Source: JBBRLA01 sp038231615 (GTDB taxonomy: Bacteria > Myxococcota_A > Polyangia > Palsa-1104 > JAEUJZ01). From it: a DNA stretch of 8,173 bases. The stretch is from contig JBBRLA010000381.1 of assembly GCA_038231615.1 (NCBI GenBank), forward strand, positions 1 through 8,173, given 5' to 3'. Numbering within the stretch: the first letter of the stretch is position 1; each line of letters starts with the position of its first letter. Shown piece by piece: positions 7,687 through 8,173 of this stretch. Under the pieces are notes generated by a model. That model was not told the origin of the DNA. It worked only from the letters and a program-made list of their open reading frames with translations, and ran no database searches. Both the position numbers and the translations under genes were made by a program.

Positions 7687-8173
7687 CCCGCCCGGTACGA
7701 TTTCCTTGCGCCACGTCGCTGCCGAGGAGAGCACCCCATGATAGGTCAGCAAGTGCTTGTTGGGCGGGGGCACCAGGACCGCGAGCTTCTCCAGAAGCTC
7801 CATGGGGGTAAAACTCAGGTACCGAGTCCCATCCGACCCTGTGCGCTTGAGGGTGAAAATTACGTCGGCCGAGGGCAACAGCGACAGCCGCTGCCGCACA
7901 AGGCCGGTCGCAGGATGGAGCGGCACAGCCGCTCCCGCTCCTGCTTGTGCCCGGCGCCCACGTTGGTGTGGGCATGCACGTTGAAGCCGTCGGAGCCGGC
8001 GCACAGATAGCGCTCCCCCGGGGGCAGAAGCACCGAATGACCACCCAGCCGCCGGACTCGCCAGCCGGCCTTGGGCCCGGTGGCGATGCGGCCCTGGATC
8101 GAGGCGGCGCACAGCTTGTCCCACAGGCTCTGCTCCTGGGCCTCGGGGTCGGCGCATCTGTCCCCGTCGCCGC
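7687..8173 (-). pseudogene. IS91-family transposase fragment, copy 2 (runs off the window)
   Basis: Minus-strand reading enters from the right edge and gives EQSLWDKLCAAS, RIATGPKAGWRVRRLGG, GFNVHAHTNVGAGH and LCRSILRP. After a one-base frame change at 7900/7901 it continues with VRQRLSLL, then FTLKRTGSDGTRYLSF, MELLEKLAVLVPPP and LLTYHGVLSSAATWR. This block order, especially 'ELLEKLAxLvPxP' followed by 'YHGVL', is characteristic of the C-terminal half of IS91-family transposases. The upstream part with the HUH motif and catalytic tyrosines lies beyond base 8173, if it exists. After EIVPGG (about 7687) family resemblance ends, so the usual C-terminus is lost. The frame break and the missing end make it non-functional as written. 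It extends about 210 bases further toward the C-terminus than copy 1. Confidence 0.8.
7901..8140 (-). repeat. Direct repeat, right copy (partner at 251-486)
   Basis: Same sequence and orientation as 251-486, with three substitutions and four extra bases at 8048-8051. The right limit, at 8140, falls after CTCCTGGG. The left limit, at 7901, coincides with the frame break in this transposase fragment. Confidence 0.9.

Noticed and set aside
251..8140. CRISPR array or integron-type attC sites
   Set aside because: The only repeats are two long direct copies, two or three 9-base units and in-frame protein repeats. None has CRISPR spacing or an attC-like structure.

Overview
The window is GC-rich bacterial DNA with one sharply AT-rich island. 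The high GC, the Sec-type signal peptide on a giant RHS protein and the IS91-family transposase debris suggest a Gram-negative bacterium with a large accessory genome, such as a proteobacterium or myxobacterium-like lineage. I cannot name the organism from sequence alone.

Layout, left to right. Bases 2-112 are the C-terminal end of a Cro/CI (XRE)-type DNA-binding protein cut off by the window edge. Bases 251-486 are a minus-strand fragment of an IS91-family transposase. After about 240 bases carrying a plausible promoter and a strong ribosome binding site comes the main gene (729-5599, plus). It encodes a predicted secreted RHS/YD-repeat polymorphic toxin of about 1,623 residues: signal peptide, six-bladed NHL-type propeller, long YD-repeat shell, RHS core, then a private tail with an Ala-rich linker, a hydrophobic helix and a small Cys/His-rich terminal domain. 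One base appears to be missing in a run of six C (1288-1293), so as written the gene is split between two frames.

The next gene (5600-6193) starts on the base after the toxin stop codon, is strikingly AT-rich and encodes a 197-residue protein. Position, composition and size make it the likely cognate immunity protein; I do not recognise its family. A short tandem repeat (6222-6247) marks the return to GC-rich DNA. There a gene begins in mid-frame (6253), with a Gly-Gly-Pro repeat, a second frameshift near 6960 and no recognised family; it looks like a decayed or displaced fragment. The window ends in a second, longer IS91-family transposase fragment (7687-8173, minus).

The two transposase fragments share a nearly identical block of 236/240 bases in direct orientation, so the toxin-immunity pair and the orphan fragment sit between direct repeats. 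The most interesting parts are the unrecognised Cys/His-rich tail with its unrecognised partner, and the suggestion that this pair is a cassette assembled or mobilised by IS91-type or repeat-mediated recombination. Several interrupted frames within 8 kb mean that real decay and sequencing indels cannot be separated here.
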